A DNA stretch of 64,000 nucleotides, from positions 37,493 through 101,492 of the forward strand of contig CALKIR010000017.1 in the NCBI GenBank assembly GCA_937995985.1, in the 5' to 3' direction. Below are positions 26,868 through 35,047 of this stretch, one piece after another; within the stretch, counting starts at the first letter, position 1, and the number at the start of each line of letters is the position of its first letter. Under the pieces are notes generated by a model. The model was not told where the DNA came from, searched no databases, and saw nothing but the letters and a program-made list of their open reading frames with translations. Source of the stretch: an uncultured Alcaligenaceae bacterium. Lineage in GTDB: Bacteria > Pseudomonadota > Gammaproteobacteria > Burkholderiales > Burkholderiaceae_B. A program made the position numbers and the translations under genes.

Positions 26868-27302
26868 TTAGTCACCGTAGAGCTTTTGGCGTTTTTCACG
26901 GCGCTCTTGAGCTTCTAGAGAGAGGGTGGCAGTGGGGCGTGCTAATAGACGCTGAATGCCAATGGGCTCGCCTGTCTCTTCGCACCAACCGTAGTCCCCC
27001 GACTCAATAAGTTGTAAGGAGTATTGTACTTTTTTTAGCAGTTTGCGCTCGCGGTCACGCGTGCGTAGCTCAAGAGTATGCTCTTCTTCGATAGTGGCAC
27101 GGTCAGCCGGATCGGGAGCAAATTGAGTTTCACGTAGGTTTTCTGTAGTAGCTCCAGCATTGGCTAGAATTTCTTGTTCAAGCTCCTGTAGCCGATTGCG
27201 GAAAAACGCCAGCTGGTCTTCGTTCATGTATTCGGACTCGGGCATAGCCACAAGTTCTTCTACAGTAAGTAGTTTTTTGGGTTCATTGGAATTGCTTGCC
27301 AT
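26868..27302 (-). CDS. dksA: RNA polymerase-binding transcription factor DksA, one-cysteine form
   Basis: A 144-residue coiled-coil protein that enters the secondary channel of RNA polymerase and acts with ppGpp. The tip motif DxxDxA is present as DPADRA (64-69). The zinc finger is reduced: only C107 of four cysteines remains (GWCEETGEPIG), the others being T110, S128 and A131. This is the form found in many alpha- and some betaproteobacteria and in Pseudomonas DksA2, which fold without zinc. I chose ATG 27302 with AAAGGGAA upstream over an open frame ten codons longer. It stands near zur and the zinc uptake operon. Confidence 0.93.
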   Translation of the reverse strand: MASNSNEPKKLLTVEELVAMPESEYMNEDQLAFFRNRLQELEQEILANAGATTENLRETQFAPDPADRATIEEEHTLELRTRDRERKLLKKVQYSLQLIESGDYGWCEETGEPIGIQRLLARPTATLSLEAQERREKRQKLYGD

Positions 27303-27711
27303 GATCGTTCCCTTTATTGTCATGTGGGGCAATGCCCCGGCCTAAAGCCTGGAGTGGCAGCTCTGCTTGTTGACAGGATCCAAAGGTGTTGTCATGCAGG
27401 CCGATCTGCCATTATCCCGTTATAGAGTAAGCCGAGAAATGGCAGCAGGGTAGTTGCATGTGCATCTCCAGAGTTGCCATTGTCAGGCTTTGAGGTCGCT
27501 GTAAAAGCATCCAATCACAAGGTGAATACCTTTGGTTTATCAGTAGGAGCAATAAAAGCAACTACTGATTAAGCAGCGATTACATCATAGCCGATGTAAA
27601 AGAGCAAATGAAACCAGAGGGGGGTATGCGCTCTATATAGGGATAATCTAGTTAGTTTTCAAGAGCTTGGATCAGTTTACCTAGGGTTATACCTAGTGAG
27701 TCGATCATTCA
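27303..27711. other. 409-base non-coding stretch between dksA and zur
   Basis: No convincing gene on either strand. On the dksA side a short hairpin GGGGC-AAT-GCCCC (27327-27339) would lie in the dksA leader. The rest must hold the dksA promoter and the end of the zur transcript, but I could not identify either with confidence. Confidence 0.5.
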
Positions 27712-28170
27712 CTATTCAGTGCAGTCCTGACAGACTGCACGCAATTCTGTTTCTTGTTTGCTCAAACCAAAACCAGCTGAGGAAATACATTGAGCAATTT
27801 GTTGGCTGAGCTCGGGGGCGTGTAATTCAACCACTTGGCGGCACTCTGTGCAGACAATAAATAAATCATGAGGCACACCAGCAGCATCCACGCAGGCAGT
27901 CCATGCATTAACCGCATCAATGCGATGAATCAAGCCTTGCTCGGTTAAAAAGTCTAGGGCACGGTACACCGTAGGTGGTGCAGCGCCGGGATGCACCGCT
28001 TGCATCTGCTCAAGGAGCTCATAGGCTTTGAGGCTGCGCTCGGCGCGAATTAATAGCTCTAGTACAGTACGGCGCAAGGGAGTCAAGCGTGTGTTGCGCT
28101 CGCGGCAAATTTGCTCAGCAATTTTGAGCTGAGCGTGTAGAGCGGGTGGCGTCAGTACCTGTACAGTCAT
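27712..28170 (-). CDS. zur: Fur-family zinc uptake regulator Zur
   Basis: A 152-residue Fur-family repressor: winged-helix DNA-binding half (TRLTPLRRTVLELL and PPTVYRALDFLTEQGLIHRID) and a metal-binding dimerisation half. The structural zinc site is given by CTEC and CQDC, and HDLFIVC is the usual core. The Zur rather than Fur identity is supported by the second CxxC at the very end and by the zinc transport genes divergent from it. A palindrome resembling a Zur box lies 31-49 bases upstream of its start and would let it repress both sides. Confidence 0.88.
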   Translation of the reverse strand: MTVQVLTPPALHAQLKIAEQICRERNTRLTPLRRTVLELLIRAERSLKAYELLEQMQAVHPGAAPPTVYRALDFLTEQGLIHRIDAVNAWTACVDAAGVPHDLFIVCTECRQVVELHAPELSQQIAQCISSAGFGLSKQETELRAVCQDCTE

Positions 28171-28200
28171 GGTGGCTACTCACTATTAAACTGATGTTCA

Positions 28201-28219
28201 TTATGTTATAACATAACAT
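28201..28219. promoter_or_regulatory. Putative Zur box between zur and the zinc uptake operon
   Basis: TTATGTTATAACATAA at 28201-28216 is a perfect 16-base palindrome, and TGTTAT-AAC-ATAACA (28204-28218) matches the TGTTAT/ATAACA half-sites of proteobacterial Zur operators. It sits in the short divergent region, the expected place. Confidence 0.7.
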
Positions 28220-28247
28220 TTTAAAGTGAGCAGAGGGAGACATCCGC

Positions 28248-28382
28248 ATGAGTCGCGATGATCAGACACCCAAGAAACAGCACAGTAGGAGCTGGCTTTT
28301 GGCTTCGGTAACGCAGCGTTTAGGTGCCGTAGCGCCTCTGTTAATTGTAATTTGGGTGTTAACCGCTTGGGCCTTGGCTTAA
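28248..28382 (+). CDS. 44-residue single-helix membrane protein, first gene of the zinc operon
   Basis: A small open frame that begins ATG at 28248 with AGAGGGAG eight bases upstream and ends TAA at 28380-28382. The protein has a polar, basic start (MSRDDQTPKKQHSRS), then a hydrophobic stretch at about residues 25-44 (APLLIVIWVLTAWALA) long enough for one membrane helix. I do not recognise it. Its place, 29 bases after the Zur-box palindrome and 59 bases before the ABC ATPase gene, makes it the first gene of the operon. The strong ribosome site, clear helix and position favour a real protein; the ATPase gene itself lacks a good ribosome site, so this frame may also help its translation. Confidence 0.6.
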   Translation: MSRDDQTPKKQHSRSWLLASVTQRLGAVAPLLIVIWVLTAWALA

Positions 28383-28441
28383 GCCTATACTGCGATTGGA
28401 TAGTCCGTGATTGCCACATTTATTTTTCTTTTCTCCCCATC

Positions 28442-29197
28442 ATGATGAAAAAAAACAATAGTGATCCGTTGGGTGCTGAGCGGCCAGCTGCTGCACCGGT
28501 TTTGAGTTTGCAGTCTGTGAGTGTCGGTTGGCGAGGCAAGAGGGCAGTGCGTGACGTGTCTGGTGAGTTTTTACAAGGGGGGTTGTATGCCTTAGTTGGT
28601 CCTAATGGGGCCGGTAAAAGCACATTTCTTAAAGCATTAGTGGGGCATTTATCGCCTGTTCAGGGCACTATTTTTCGTGCTCCCGCCTTAGATTGTGCGT
28701 ATTTGCCTCAGCAACATGGGTTGGATTTAAGTGTACCTATTCGAGTGTATGAGTTTGTCGCCTTGGGGTTATGGCATGCGGTAGGCGCATTTAAAGCATT
28801 GTCTGCCGCACAACATGAGCAGGTTCGCCAGGCTTTACAGCAGGTAGGGTTATGGGAGTTTGCTCATCGTCTGTTAGGCACGCTGTCGGGAGGGCAGTTG
28901 CAGCGGGTACTCTTTGCTCGCGTGGCAGTGCAGCAGGCAGAGATAGTGTTGTTGGATGAACCTTTTGCTGCTGTTGATGCTTCAACGAGTATGCAATTGC
29001 TTGAGTTAGTGTTGCAGTGGCATCAGCAAGGTAAAACCGTTATTGCAGTGTTACATGATTTAGATATGGTGCGTCAGTACTTCCCCCAGACGGTGTTGTT
29101 GGCGGGGCAGCTGGTAGGGTGGGGGCCAACGCAGCAGGTATTAAATGAGGAGAACCTGCACTTGGCACGTCATTTATGTGCGGGGGATTTTCTGTGA
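28442..29197 (+). CDS. znuC: Zinc ABC transporter ATP-binding protein (ZnuC type)
   Basis: ABC ATPase of 251 residues. The Walker A is GPNGAGKST, the Q-loop is YLPQQHGLD, the signature is LSGGQLQRVLFAR, Walker B is IVLLDEPFAAVD, and the H-loop histidine is in AVLHDLDMV. The wording is that of metal (Zn/Mn) ABC transporters. Start is ATG 28442 or the adjacent ATG 28445; there is no clear ribosome site, so translation may depend on the small upstream frame. Its stop overlaps the GTG of the permease fusion. Zinc as substrate is inferred from Zur and the operator. Confidence 0.88.
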   Translation: MMKKNNSDPLGAERPAAAPVLSLQSVSVGWRGKRAVRDVSGEFLQGGLYALVGPNGAGKSTFLKALVGHLSPVQGTIFRAPALDCAYLPQQHGLDLSVPIRVYEFVALGLWHAVGAFKALSAAQHEQVRQALQQVGLWEFAHRLLGTLSGGQLQRVLFARVAVQQAEIVLLDEPFAAVDASTSMQLLELVLQWHQQGKTVIAVLHDLDMVRQYFPQTVLLAGQLVGWGPTQQVLNEENLHLARHLCAGDFL

Positions 29198-31035
29198 CTG
29201 CTGTATGGGAGTTTATGCTGGGGCCTTTTATTGAGTTTGGCTTTATGCGGCGTGCTTTGGCTGCCACAGTGGCCTTGTCTTTAGCTGCCGGACCTCTCGG
29301 GGTGTTTTTGATTGTGCGTCGTTTGAGTTTGATGGGCGATGCGTTGTCACATGCTATTTTGCCTGGGGTGGCGGTAGGGTATTTGATTGCTGGCTTGTCG
29401 TTACCGGCTATGTTGGTAGGGGGGGTTGTAACGGGAGTATTAGTGGCGTTATTTTCTGGCTGGGTGGCCCGGATTGCGCCTATTCGTGAGGATACAAGCT
29501 TTGCTACTTTTTATTTGATGTCTTTGGGGCTAGGGGTGCTTTTGGTATCTTTGCGGGGCAGTAATATGGATTTGCTGCATGTGTTATTTGGTTCTGTGTT
29601 GGGCTTAGATAATGCTGCGTTATTGTTAGTGAGTGGTGTATCGAGCTTGAGTTTATTGGTATTTGCCGTAATTTATCGGCCGCTTGTGATGGATTCTATT
29701 GACCCATATTTTAAGCGCGCTCATGCGCGGGTATCACTGTTGGCACATATGTCATTTTTATTTATGTTGGTTTTGACTTTGGTGGCGGGATTTCAAATAT
29801 TGGGGACTTTAATGGTGGTTGGATTAATGATTTTGCCCGCTGCTGCAGCGCGGTTTTTGGGGCAGGGGGCTGCCGCACAATTGCTTATTGCTGCTGTGCT
29901 GGCTATTGTGGCCTCATACTTGGGTTTATTGGCTTCCTTTCATTATGATGTGCCTACCTCGCCTGCCATTATTTTGATAGCGGGGGCCTTTTATTTAATT
30001 GCTTTATTTGTTGGTCCTTATGGAGGGGTGTGGCATCGGTTTAGGGGGCAACAGCGTACAGTTGTTGGAGTGATTGGGGGGCTAGGGGGCACACTATTGA
30101 TTAGTGCGCTCAGTATGGGGGAGGTGCTGGCAGAGGCCCTGCCGCATCAGTCGACTGCTGCGCCTGCGATGGCTTTGACAGCCCCGCATCAAGAACGGCC
30201 GGTGCGCGTGGTGGCAAGTTTTGCGGTGCTAGCAGATATGATTGAGCAAATCGGCGGGGAGACTGTCGAGGTCCATACCATTGTAGGCCCTGATCGCAGT
30301 GCGCATCATTTTGAGCCGCGGGCGCGCGATATGCAAGAGTTAATGGCTGCTGATTTGTTGGTAATTAACGGGGCGGGCTTAGAGCCTTGGGCCTCTGCCT
30401 TAGTGCAGGCTGCTGGGTACACGGGGCCGATGGTGCAAAGCAGTTCTGGACTGCCATTGCGTGAGGATGATCCCCATGCGTGGTTGCGGGTTGATTATGC
30501 CCAGCATTATGCCGCACAGATTTACGCCGCGTTACGGTCCTTATTACCAGAGTCGTTGCATCCGCACTTAGAAGCGCGTTATCAAGCTTATGAGGCTGAG
30601 TTGGCTGCTTTGCATCAGCAATTACAAGAGGATTTTGGCCCAGAGTCCGGAGCATGTGGTGTGGGCGTGGTGTTGGCTCATGACTCTATGTTTTATTTTG
30701 AGCAGGCTTATGGCTGCCCTCATTTTATTCCTCTAGAGGCAGCAAGTTTAGAGGCTGAGGTATCGGCACGCAGTATGGCACAGTTAATTCGCTCCCTGCG
30801 TACTCAAAATATCCGCGCTGCCGTGCCTGAGTTTGGTGTGGATGCGCGTTTGATCGAGCAGGTGGCACGGGAAACACAGATACCGCTTGGACAGCCTTTA
30901 TATACAGAGACTTTTGCTCCCGAGGGGGATCCGGTGGACAGTTATTTGTCCCTGATGCGCTGGAATCAGCAGGTGCTTAAAGAGGTGCTACACCAGGAGG
31001 CGGCGTATCCAATGAGTGATTCAGTTGAGCCCTAA
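29194..31035 (+). CDS. Fused zinc ABC permease and solute-binding protein (ZnuB-ZnuA)
   Basis: One uninterrupted 613-residue frame with two normally separate proteins. Residues 1-284 are an ABC-3 permease (RRLSLMGDALSHAILPG, LVAGFQILGTLMVVGLMILP). Residues 288-314 are a hydrophobic stretch (VGVIGGLGGTLLISALS) that looks like the old signal peptide of the binding protein, now a tether. Residues 335-605 are a ZnuA-like domain with likely zinc ligands H371/H372 (SAHHFEP), H428 (DPHAW) and H496 (LAHDS), plus an acidic residue near PEFGVD. The long His-rich loop of E. coli ZnuA is missing. I chose GTG 29194, overlapping the znuC stop (GTGA) with GGGGGA upstream; an ATG at 29176 is possible. No stop or frameshift separates the halves. 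Confidence 0.87.
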   Translation: MTAVWEFMLGPFIEFGFMRRALAATVALSLAAGPLGVFLIVRRLSLMGDALSHAILPGVAVGYLIAGLSLPAMLVGGVVTGVLVALFSGWVARIAPIREDTSFATFYLMSLGLGVLLVSLRGSNMDLLHVLFGSVLGLDNAALLLVSGVSSLSLLVFAVIYRPLVMDSIDPYFKRAHARVSLLAHMSFLFMLVLTLVAGFQILGTLMVVGLMILPAAAARFLGQGAAAQLLIAAVLAIVASYLGLLASFHYDVPTSPAIILIAGAFYLIALFVGPYGGVWHRFRGQQRTVVGVIGGLGGTLLISALSMGEVLAEALPHQSTAAPAMALTAPHQERPVRVVASFAVLADMIEQIGGETVEVHTIVGPDRSAHHFEPRARDMQELMAADLLVINGAGLEPWASALVQAAGYTGPMVQSSSGLPLREDDPHAWLRVDYAQHYAAQIYAALRSLLPESLHPHLEARYQAYEAELAALHQQLQEDFGPESGACGVGVVLAHDSMFYFEQAYGCPHFIPLEAASLEAEVSARSMAQLIRSLRTQNIRAAVPEFGVDARLIEQVARETQIPLGQPLYTETFAPEGDPVDSYLSLMRWNQQVLKEVLHQEAAYPMSDSVEP

Positions 31036-31045
31036 CGATAGGGCT
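31028..31045 (+). terminator. Hairpin at the end of the zinc operon
   Basis: AGCCCTA (31028-31034) and TAGGGCT (31039-31045) form a 7-base-pair stem that includes the stop codon. A T-rich stretch begins some bases later (ATTTTTATTG), so it is a weak terminator, facing xerC. Confidence 0.5.
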
Positions 31046-32046
31046 TATTCATTTTTATTGCGTTTTTGGTTATTTTTTTTCGCACGTGGGTGCGCGTGAT
31101 CGTAAATTTTTGCCAGATGTTGAAAGTCCAAGCGTGTATAGATTTGCGTGCTGCGTATGTTCTCATGCCCTAAGAGCTCTTGGACGGCACGAAGGTCTTG
31201 CGAGGATTGCAAGATATGGCTTGCAAAACTATGGCGTAACCGATGTGGATGTACATGCTCGGCTAAACCCGCAGCTTGAGCTCGGCGTGCCAGCTGTTGC
31301 TGTACTACGCGAGGATGGATGCGGCGTCCTTTTTGGCCTAAAAACAGCGCTGCTCGGTGACTGGGATCGACTTGAGGGTGTCGAGACAAGAGCAAGGGGC
31401 GAATGCTCAGCCAGTGTTCTAAGGCTGTGATGGCGTGCCTTCCAATGGGAAGGAGACGGGCTTTGGAGCCTTTGCCTGCGACTCTCAAGCTACGACTATC
31501 GAGCACTAGCCAGCTGCTGGATTGATAGTTTTTTTCTTGTACATAGCGATAATCCAAAGAGACAAGCTCACTGAGTCGCAAGCCACAGGAATAAAATAAT
31601 TCAAATAATGCTTGGTCGCGGTAGGCCATTAGGGTGGCGGTATCTGGGTGGGTAGGTGGGGGGCCTTTTGGCGCCCCGTGCTCTAAGAGCAGTTGAGTGT
31701 GCTCTACAGAAAGTGCTTTGGGAAGGGGGCGCGGTATTTTTGGGGCGCGGACCTCTGCACAGGGGTTTGGGCCGGTGTAGTGTTGTTGCTGTTGGAGCCA
31801 ATGAAAAAATTGTCGCCATGCGGACAGGCGTCGCGAGAGGCTGCGGGGGTGCTCGCCTTGTTGATGCAATTGGGCCAGCACCTTACGGATCAGTGCAGGG
31901 GATACTTCCGCAAATGGGGTGGGCTCAATAAGCGTCTGTAGTGTGAGTATATCTCGTAGATAAGCGGCAACGGTATGCGGGCTGAGCCGACGGTGCTCCA
32001 ACAGATGGATGCGCCAGTGTGATAGCCAGGACTCTACAGTATGCAT
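31045..32046 (-). CDS. xerC: Tyrosine recombinase XerC
   Basis: Site-specific recombinase that, with XerD, resolves chromosome dimers at dif. Catalytic residues are all visible: R157 (SCGLRLSEL), K192 (VAGKGSKARLLP), H268 and R271 (HPHRLRHSFASHIL), H294 (LLGHENI) and the nucleophile Y303 (STQIYTRLD). The N-terminal SAM-like core-binding domain spans about residues 1-100. At 333 residues it is somewhat longer than usual, from an insert near 125-137 and a basic tail. It follows DUF484 by five bases on the same strand, the standard order, which favours the housekeeping XerC over a mobile-element integrase. Confidence 0.92.
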   Translation of the reverse strand: MHTVESWLSHWRIHLLEHRRLSPHTVAAYLRDILTLQTLIEPTPFAEVSPALIRKVLAQLHQQGEHPRSLSRRLSAWRQFFHWLQQQQHYTGPNPCAEVRAPKIPRPLPKALSVEHTQLLLEHGAPKGPPPTHPDTATLMAYRDQALFELFYSCGLRLSELVSLDYRYVQEKNYQSSSWLVLDSRSLRVAGKGSKARLLPIGRHAITALEHWLSIRPLLLSRHPQVDPSHRAALFLGQKGRRIHPRVVQQQLARRAQAAGLAEHVHPHRLRHSFASHILQSSQDLRAVQELLGHENIRSTQIYTRLDFQHLAKIYDHAHPRAKKNNQKRNKNE

Positions 32047-32051
32047 GGGTG

Positions 32052-32651
32052 TTATTGAACTGTGCTGAGGGCGAGGGCACAGAGTTCGGCAATCTGGGTT
32101 AAAAAGTCTGTAGCCATGTCTGTAGTGAAATGATTGGGATCAGCGGAGGCCACAATTAGGGTGCCCATGGGTGAGGCAGGGGGAGGCAATTGTAGAGGGA
32201 TGCAGGCCATGCTAAGTAGGTGGGAGGGTAAATCAAATTGCTGGGGAGCTTGGGCAATGGGGCCACAGTAGCGTGTTGGGATGGGGGCATCATGGGCCAT
32301 TAATAAAGCGGCATAGGGCAGCTCAAAGTTTTCCGCCAAAGCCTGTGCCATTGCTTGGGTATCGCGTGCCCAGTGGGGACGGGTGAGCAGGTGACAGGCC
32401 CATCGGTGTACTTGTTGGCGTATCAGCTCACTGCGTTGGGCATTGCTAATGAGGGTGTAGAGCTGTTCATTAAGTTTTTTATTTTCTTGTTGTAAGCGCT
32501 GCACTTGATGCTCAACAAAAGAAATAACGCCTCCCTGGCTGCGACGGGGCAATTGAAGTGTATACAGGGCATCCGCATGCTCCAGTAAAAAGTCTGGGTG
32601 TTGCTTTAAAAACTCTAGGATAGCTTGGCTGTCGTAGTTTTTTTCTGTCAT
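32052..32651 (-). CDS. DUF484 family protein
   Basis: A 199-residue cytoplasmic protein of the DUF484 family: the start ILEFLKQHPDFLLEH, then VISFVEHQVQRLQQENKKL (a short coiled coil), then a GAF-like C-terminal domain. The family nearly always lies directly upstream of xerC, as here, but its function is unknown. In many relatives dapF lies just before it; here the preceding gene is an lpxL homolog instead. Confidence 0.9.
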   Translation of the reverse strand: MTEKNYDSQAILEFLKQHPDFLLEHADALYTLQLPRRSQGGVISFVEHQVQRLQQENKKLNEQLYTLISNAQRSELIRQQVHRWACHLLTRPHWARDTQAMAQALAENFELPYAALLMAHDAPIPTRYCGPIAQAPQQFDLPSHLLSMACIPLQLPPPASPMGTLIVASADPNHFTTDMATDFLTQIAELCALALSTVQ

Positions 32652-32683
32652 GGTTTATTAGGTGTGAGTAGAGATGAAATGAG

Positions 32684-33538
32684 TTATTGGGTCGGAATGG
32701 GCGGGGCATCAGCCGGGATTTTATAGCGGTTATAACTCCAGAGGTACTGCTCTGGAAAGCGACGGATTAGCTCCTCCATAGCATGGTTGATATGCTGCAC
32801 AAAGGCTGAGAGGTCATCGGGGTAGGGCTCTGGAACCCGCACATAGTGAATTCGCCAACCTTGTCCTTTGGGGAGGCGCTCGCCTGCTGTGAGAATGATG
32901 GGCACATGGGTTTGTTGGGCCAAACGCGCAGCGAGAGTCATTGTATAGGCAGGCCGATCAAAAAATGAAGCCCACACTCCTTCACCGGAGCTCGGGACTT
33001 GATCGGGTAACATACCGATGGCTTCGCCACGACGAATGGCACGCATAAATTCACGCACCCCTCGCATATTCGCTGGAACAGAGCGCAATCCGGGTAGATC
33101 CCGCCCCGCTTTCATCGCTGGCTCGAGAAAGGCTTGGCGCGGGGGGCGATACATAACGGTAATGGGACCATGTTGAATGAGAATGCGGGCCGTAATTTCA
33201 AAGCATCCGAGATGAGGGGTGAGGTACAGGATGCCGCGGTTTTCTGCTAATGCTTGCCGAACAATGCCTATTTGGGGATTCTCACATAAGTCCAGAGCTT
33301 TGTTGGTTTTGAACCACACCTTAGGGATTTCCATAATCATGGCTCCGGTTTGAGCGGCTGCGCGACGCGCAAAAGCAGGATGCTTGTAGCCTGCCTGCCG
33401 AGCGTTGGCTTGTAAGCGCTGTCTGTAGCGCCCAGGCAGGCAGTAGATGAGCAGGCCGAGGCATTTGCCAATGCCGTGTAAGAGTCGAAGCGGTAAGTGA
33501 GATAATAACTTTAAGAAAAATAAAACCATAAAACTCAT
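32684..33538 (-). CDS. Lipid A biosynthesis acyltransferase (LpxL/HtrB family)
   Basis: Transfers a secondary acyl chain onto lipid A precursors at the inner membrane. A hydrophobic N-terminal segment (about residues 4-34) anchors it. The catalytic HX4E motif is in TPHLGCFEI, followed by VMYRPPRQAFLE and MLPDQVPSSGEGVWASFF, all typical of the LABLAT family. The length, 284 residues, is normal. Whether it adds laurate or myristate, and whether it is LpxL or LpxM, cannot be read. It heads the DUF484-xerC group on the minus strand and is divergent from metK. Confidence 0.9.
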   Translation of the reverse strand: MSFMVLFFLKLLSHLPLRLLHGIGKCLGLLIYCLPGRYRQRLQANARQAGYKHPAFARRAAAQTGAMIMEIPKVWFKTNKALDLCENPQIGIVRQALAENRGILYLTPHLGCFEITARILIQHGPITVMYRPPRQAFLEPAMKAGRDLPGLRSVPANMRGVREFMRAIRRGEAIGMLPDQVPSSGEGVWASFFDRPAYTMTLAARLAQQTHVPIILTAGERLPKGQGWRIHYVRVPEPYPDDLSAFVQHINHAMEELIRRFPEQYLWSYNRYKIPADAPPIPTQ

Positions 33539-33732
33539 GCGCTATTGAGTGAAAACCATGAAAGCTCGCGCTATTTGGCTTAAAATTGCGTATCGCTGAG
33601 TTAACCGACAACTTGCGGAGCGATACCCTCGCATTGTACAGGGGGGGAAAATTAACCGCTAAAGCGTCGCGCCCTGAACCATAGTGCTTTGTACTTTATT
33701 CCGTGGTGCTACGCCCTTTGTTTCACTTTTTC

Positions 33733-33755
33733 AGCCCCATGGATGAGGTGGGGCT
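33733..33755 (+). other. Hairpin in the metK leader
   Basis: AGCCCCA (33733-33739) pairs with TGGGGCT (33749-33755) just upstream of the metK ribosome site AAGGA. No known SAM riboswitch core is visible around it; its role, if any, is unknown. Confidence 0.4.
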
Positions 33756-33775
33756 CATACAAGGACGCTACCACA

Positions 33776-34951
33776 GTGGCTAAAAATAACGATTTTCTAT
33801 TTACTTCTGAGTCTGTTTCCGAGGGTCATCCCGACAAAGTGGCTGACCAGATTTCAGATGCCATCCTCGATGCTATTTTAGAGCAAGACCGTTTTGCACG
33901 GGTGGCTGCGGAAACTTTGTGTAATACAGGGTTGGTCATTCTCGCTGGTGAGATCACGGCTAAAGCTGATGTAGATTATATTCAGGTAGCTCGTGATACC
34001 ATCAAGCGTATTGGCTATGATAATGGTGAATATGGCATTGACTATGCCAATTGTGCTGTATTAGTAGGGTTTGACAAGCAGTCTCCCGATATTGCCCAGG
34101 GAGTGGATCGAGACCCGGCCAATAGCGCTGATCAAGGCGCTGGGGATCAGGGCTTGATGTTTGGCTATGCTTGTGATGAAACCCCTGATTTAATGCCTGC
34201 ACCCATTTGGTATGCTCATCGTTTAATGGAGCGCCAGAGCTTGTTGCGCAAAGATGGGCGTTTGCCCTGGTTGCGCCCGGATGCAAAGTCTCAGGTAACT
34301 TTTAAGTACGTGAATGGGCAGCCCGTAGAGGTTGATACAGTTGTGCTGTCCACACAGCATGCCCCCGAGATTTCTCAAGCAGATATCCGTGAGGCAGTTA
34401 TAGAAGAGATCATTCGCCCTGTTTTTGCCGATGGCTTATTAACCAAAGAAACCCGCTTTTTAGTCAATCCAACGGGTAAATTTGTGATTGGTGGGCCCAA
34501 GGGAGATTGTGGGCTGACAGGCCGTAAAATTATTGTTGATACTTATGGCGGCGCATGTCCTCATGGAGGGGGAGCTTTCTCTGGTAAAGACCCGTCCAAG
34601 GTGGACCGTTCGGCTGCTTATGCGGCCCGTTATGTTGCAAAAAACGTGGTGGCCGCAGGCTTGGCGCGTCAGTGCGAGGTGCAGGTGAGCTATGCCATTG
34701 GCGTGGCTGAGCCGATTAATATTACGGTCTACACTGAGGGCACTGGCGTCATTCCTGATGATGCGATTGCCCGTTTGGTGCGTGAGCATTTTGATTTGCG
34801 CCCTCATGGCATTATCACTACCTTAGATTTATTGCGTCCTATCTATAGCAAAACTGCTGCCTATGGCCATTTTGGTCGTTCAGAGCCTGAGTTTAGTTGG
34901 GAGGCAACTGATTTGGCGCCGACCTTACGTGAGGCAGCGAAACGCATTTAG
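33776..34951 (+). CDS. metK: S-adenosylmethionine synthetase
   Basis: Makes SAM from methionine and ATP. Signatures are FTSESVSEGHPDKVADQISDA at the start, the hexapeptide GAGDQG, DAKSQVTFKY and the P-loop-like GGAFSGKDPSKVDRS. With GTG 33776 it has 391 residues, close to the usual 384. AAGGA lies ten bases before that GTG; longer in-frame starts add a hydrophobic head that no MetK has. Together with ahcY, 146 bases downstream on the same strand, it forms the activated methyl cycle. Confidence 0.96.
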   Translation: MAKNNDFLFTSESVSEGHPDKVADQISDAILDAILEQDRFARVAAETLCNTGLVILAGEITAKADVDYIQVARDTIKRIGYDNGEYGIDYANCAVLVGFDKQSPDIAQGVDRDPANSADQGAGDQGLMFGYACDETPDLMPAPIWYAHRLMERQSLLRKDGRLPWLRPDAKSQVTFKYVNGQPVEVDTVVLSTQHAPEISQADIREAVIEEIIRPVFADGLLTKETRFLVNPTGKFVIGGPKGDCGLTGRKIIVDTYGGACPHGGGAFSGKDPSKVDRSAAYAARYVAKNVVAAGLARQCEVQVSYAIGVAEPINITVYTEGTGVIPDDAIARLVREHFDLRPHGIITTLDLLRPIYSKTAAYGHFGRSEPEFSWEATDLAPTLREAAKRI

Positions 34952-35006
34952 AGTAGTGAGGCCGTGAGTCATTATGCGTAGCCAGCTCTTTTATGTTCCA
35001 ATATAA

Positions 35007-35047
35007 GGTAATTGCAGAGTGCACAGAGGGTGCATTGGCGAATTACC
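35007..35047 (+). other. Two-tier hairpin in the ahcY leader
   Basis: GGTAATT (35007-35013) pairs with AATTACC (35041-35047), and inside it TGCAC (35020-35024) pairs with GTGCA (35030-35034), with a six-by-six internal loop. It lies between metK and ahcY and may be part of a structured leader. Confidence 0.5.

Noticed and set aside
27303..27711. Small RNA or gene between dksA and zur
   Set aside because: Short weak hairpins only (for example around CCTAGG at 27.68 kb); no terminator-closed unit or coding frame could be supported.
29900..30250. Frameshift or lost stop joining znuB and znuA
   Set aside because: The frame is open through both halves with a signal-like helix at the junction; no sign of a sequence error can be seen, though it cannot be excluded without reads.
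33539..33775. metK leader as a SAM riboswitch
   Set aside because: Only a simple hairpin is present; none of the conserved SAM-I, SAM-II or SAM/SAH core words were found.
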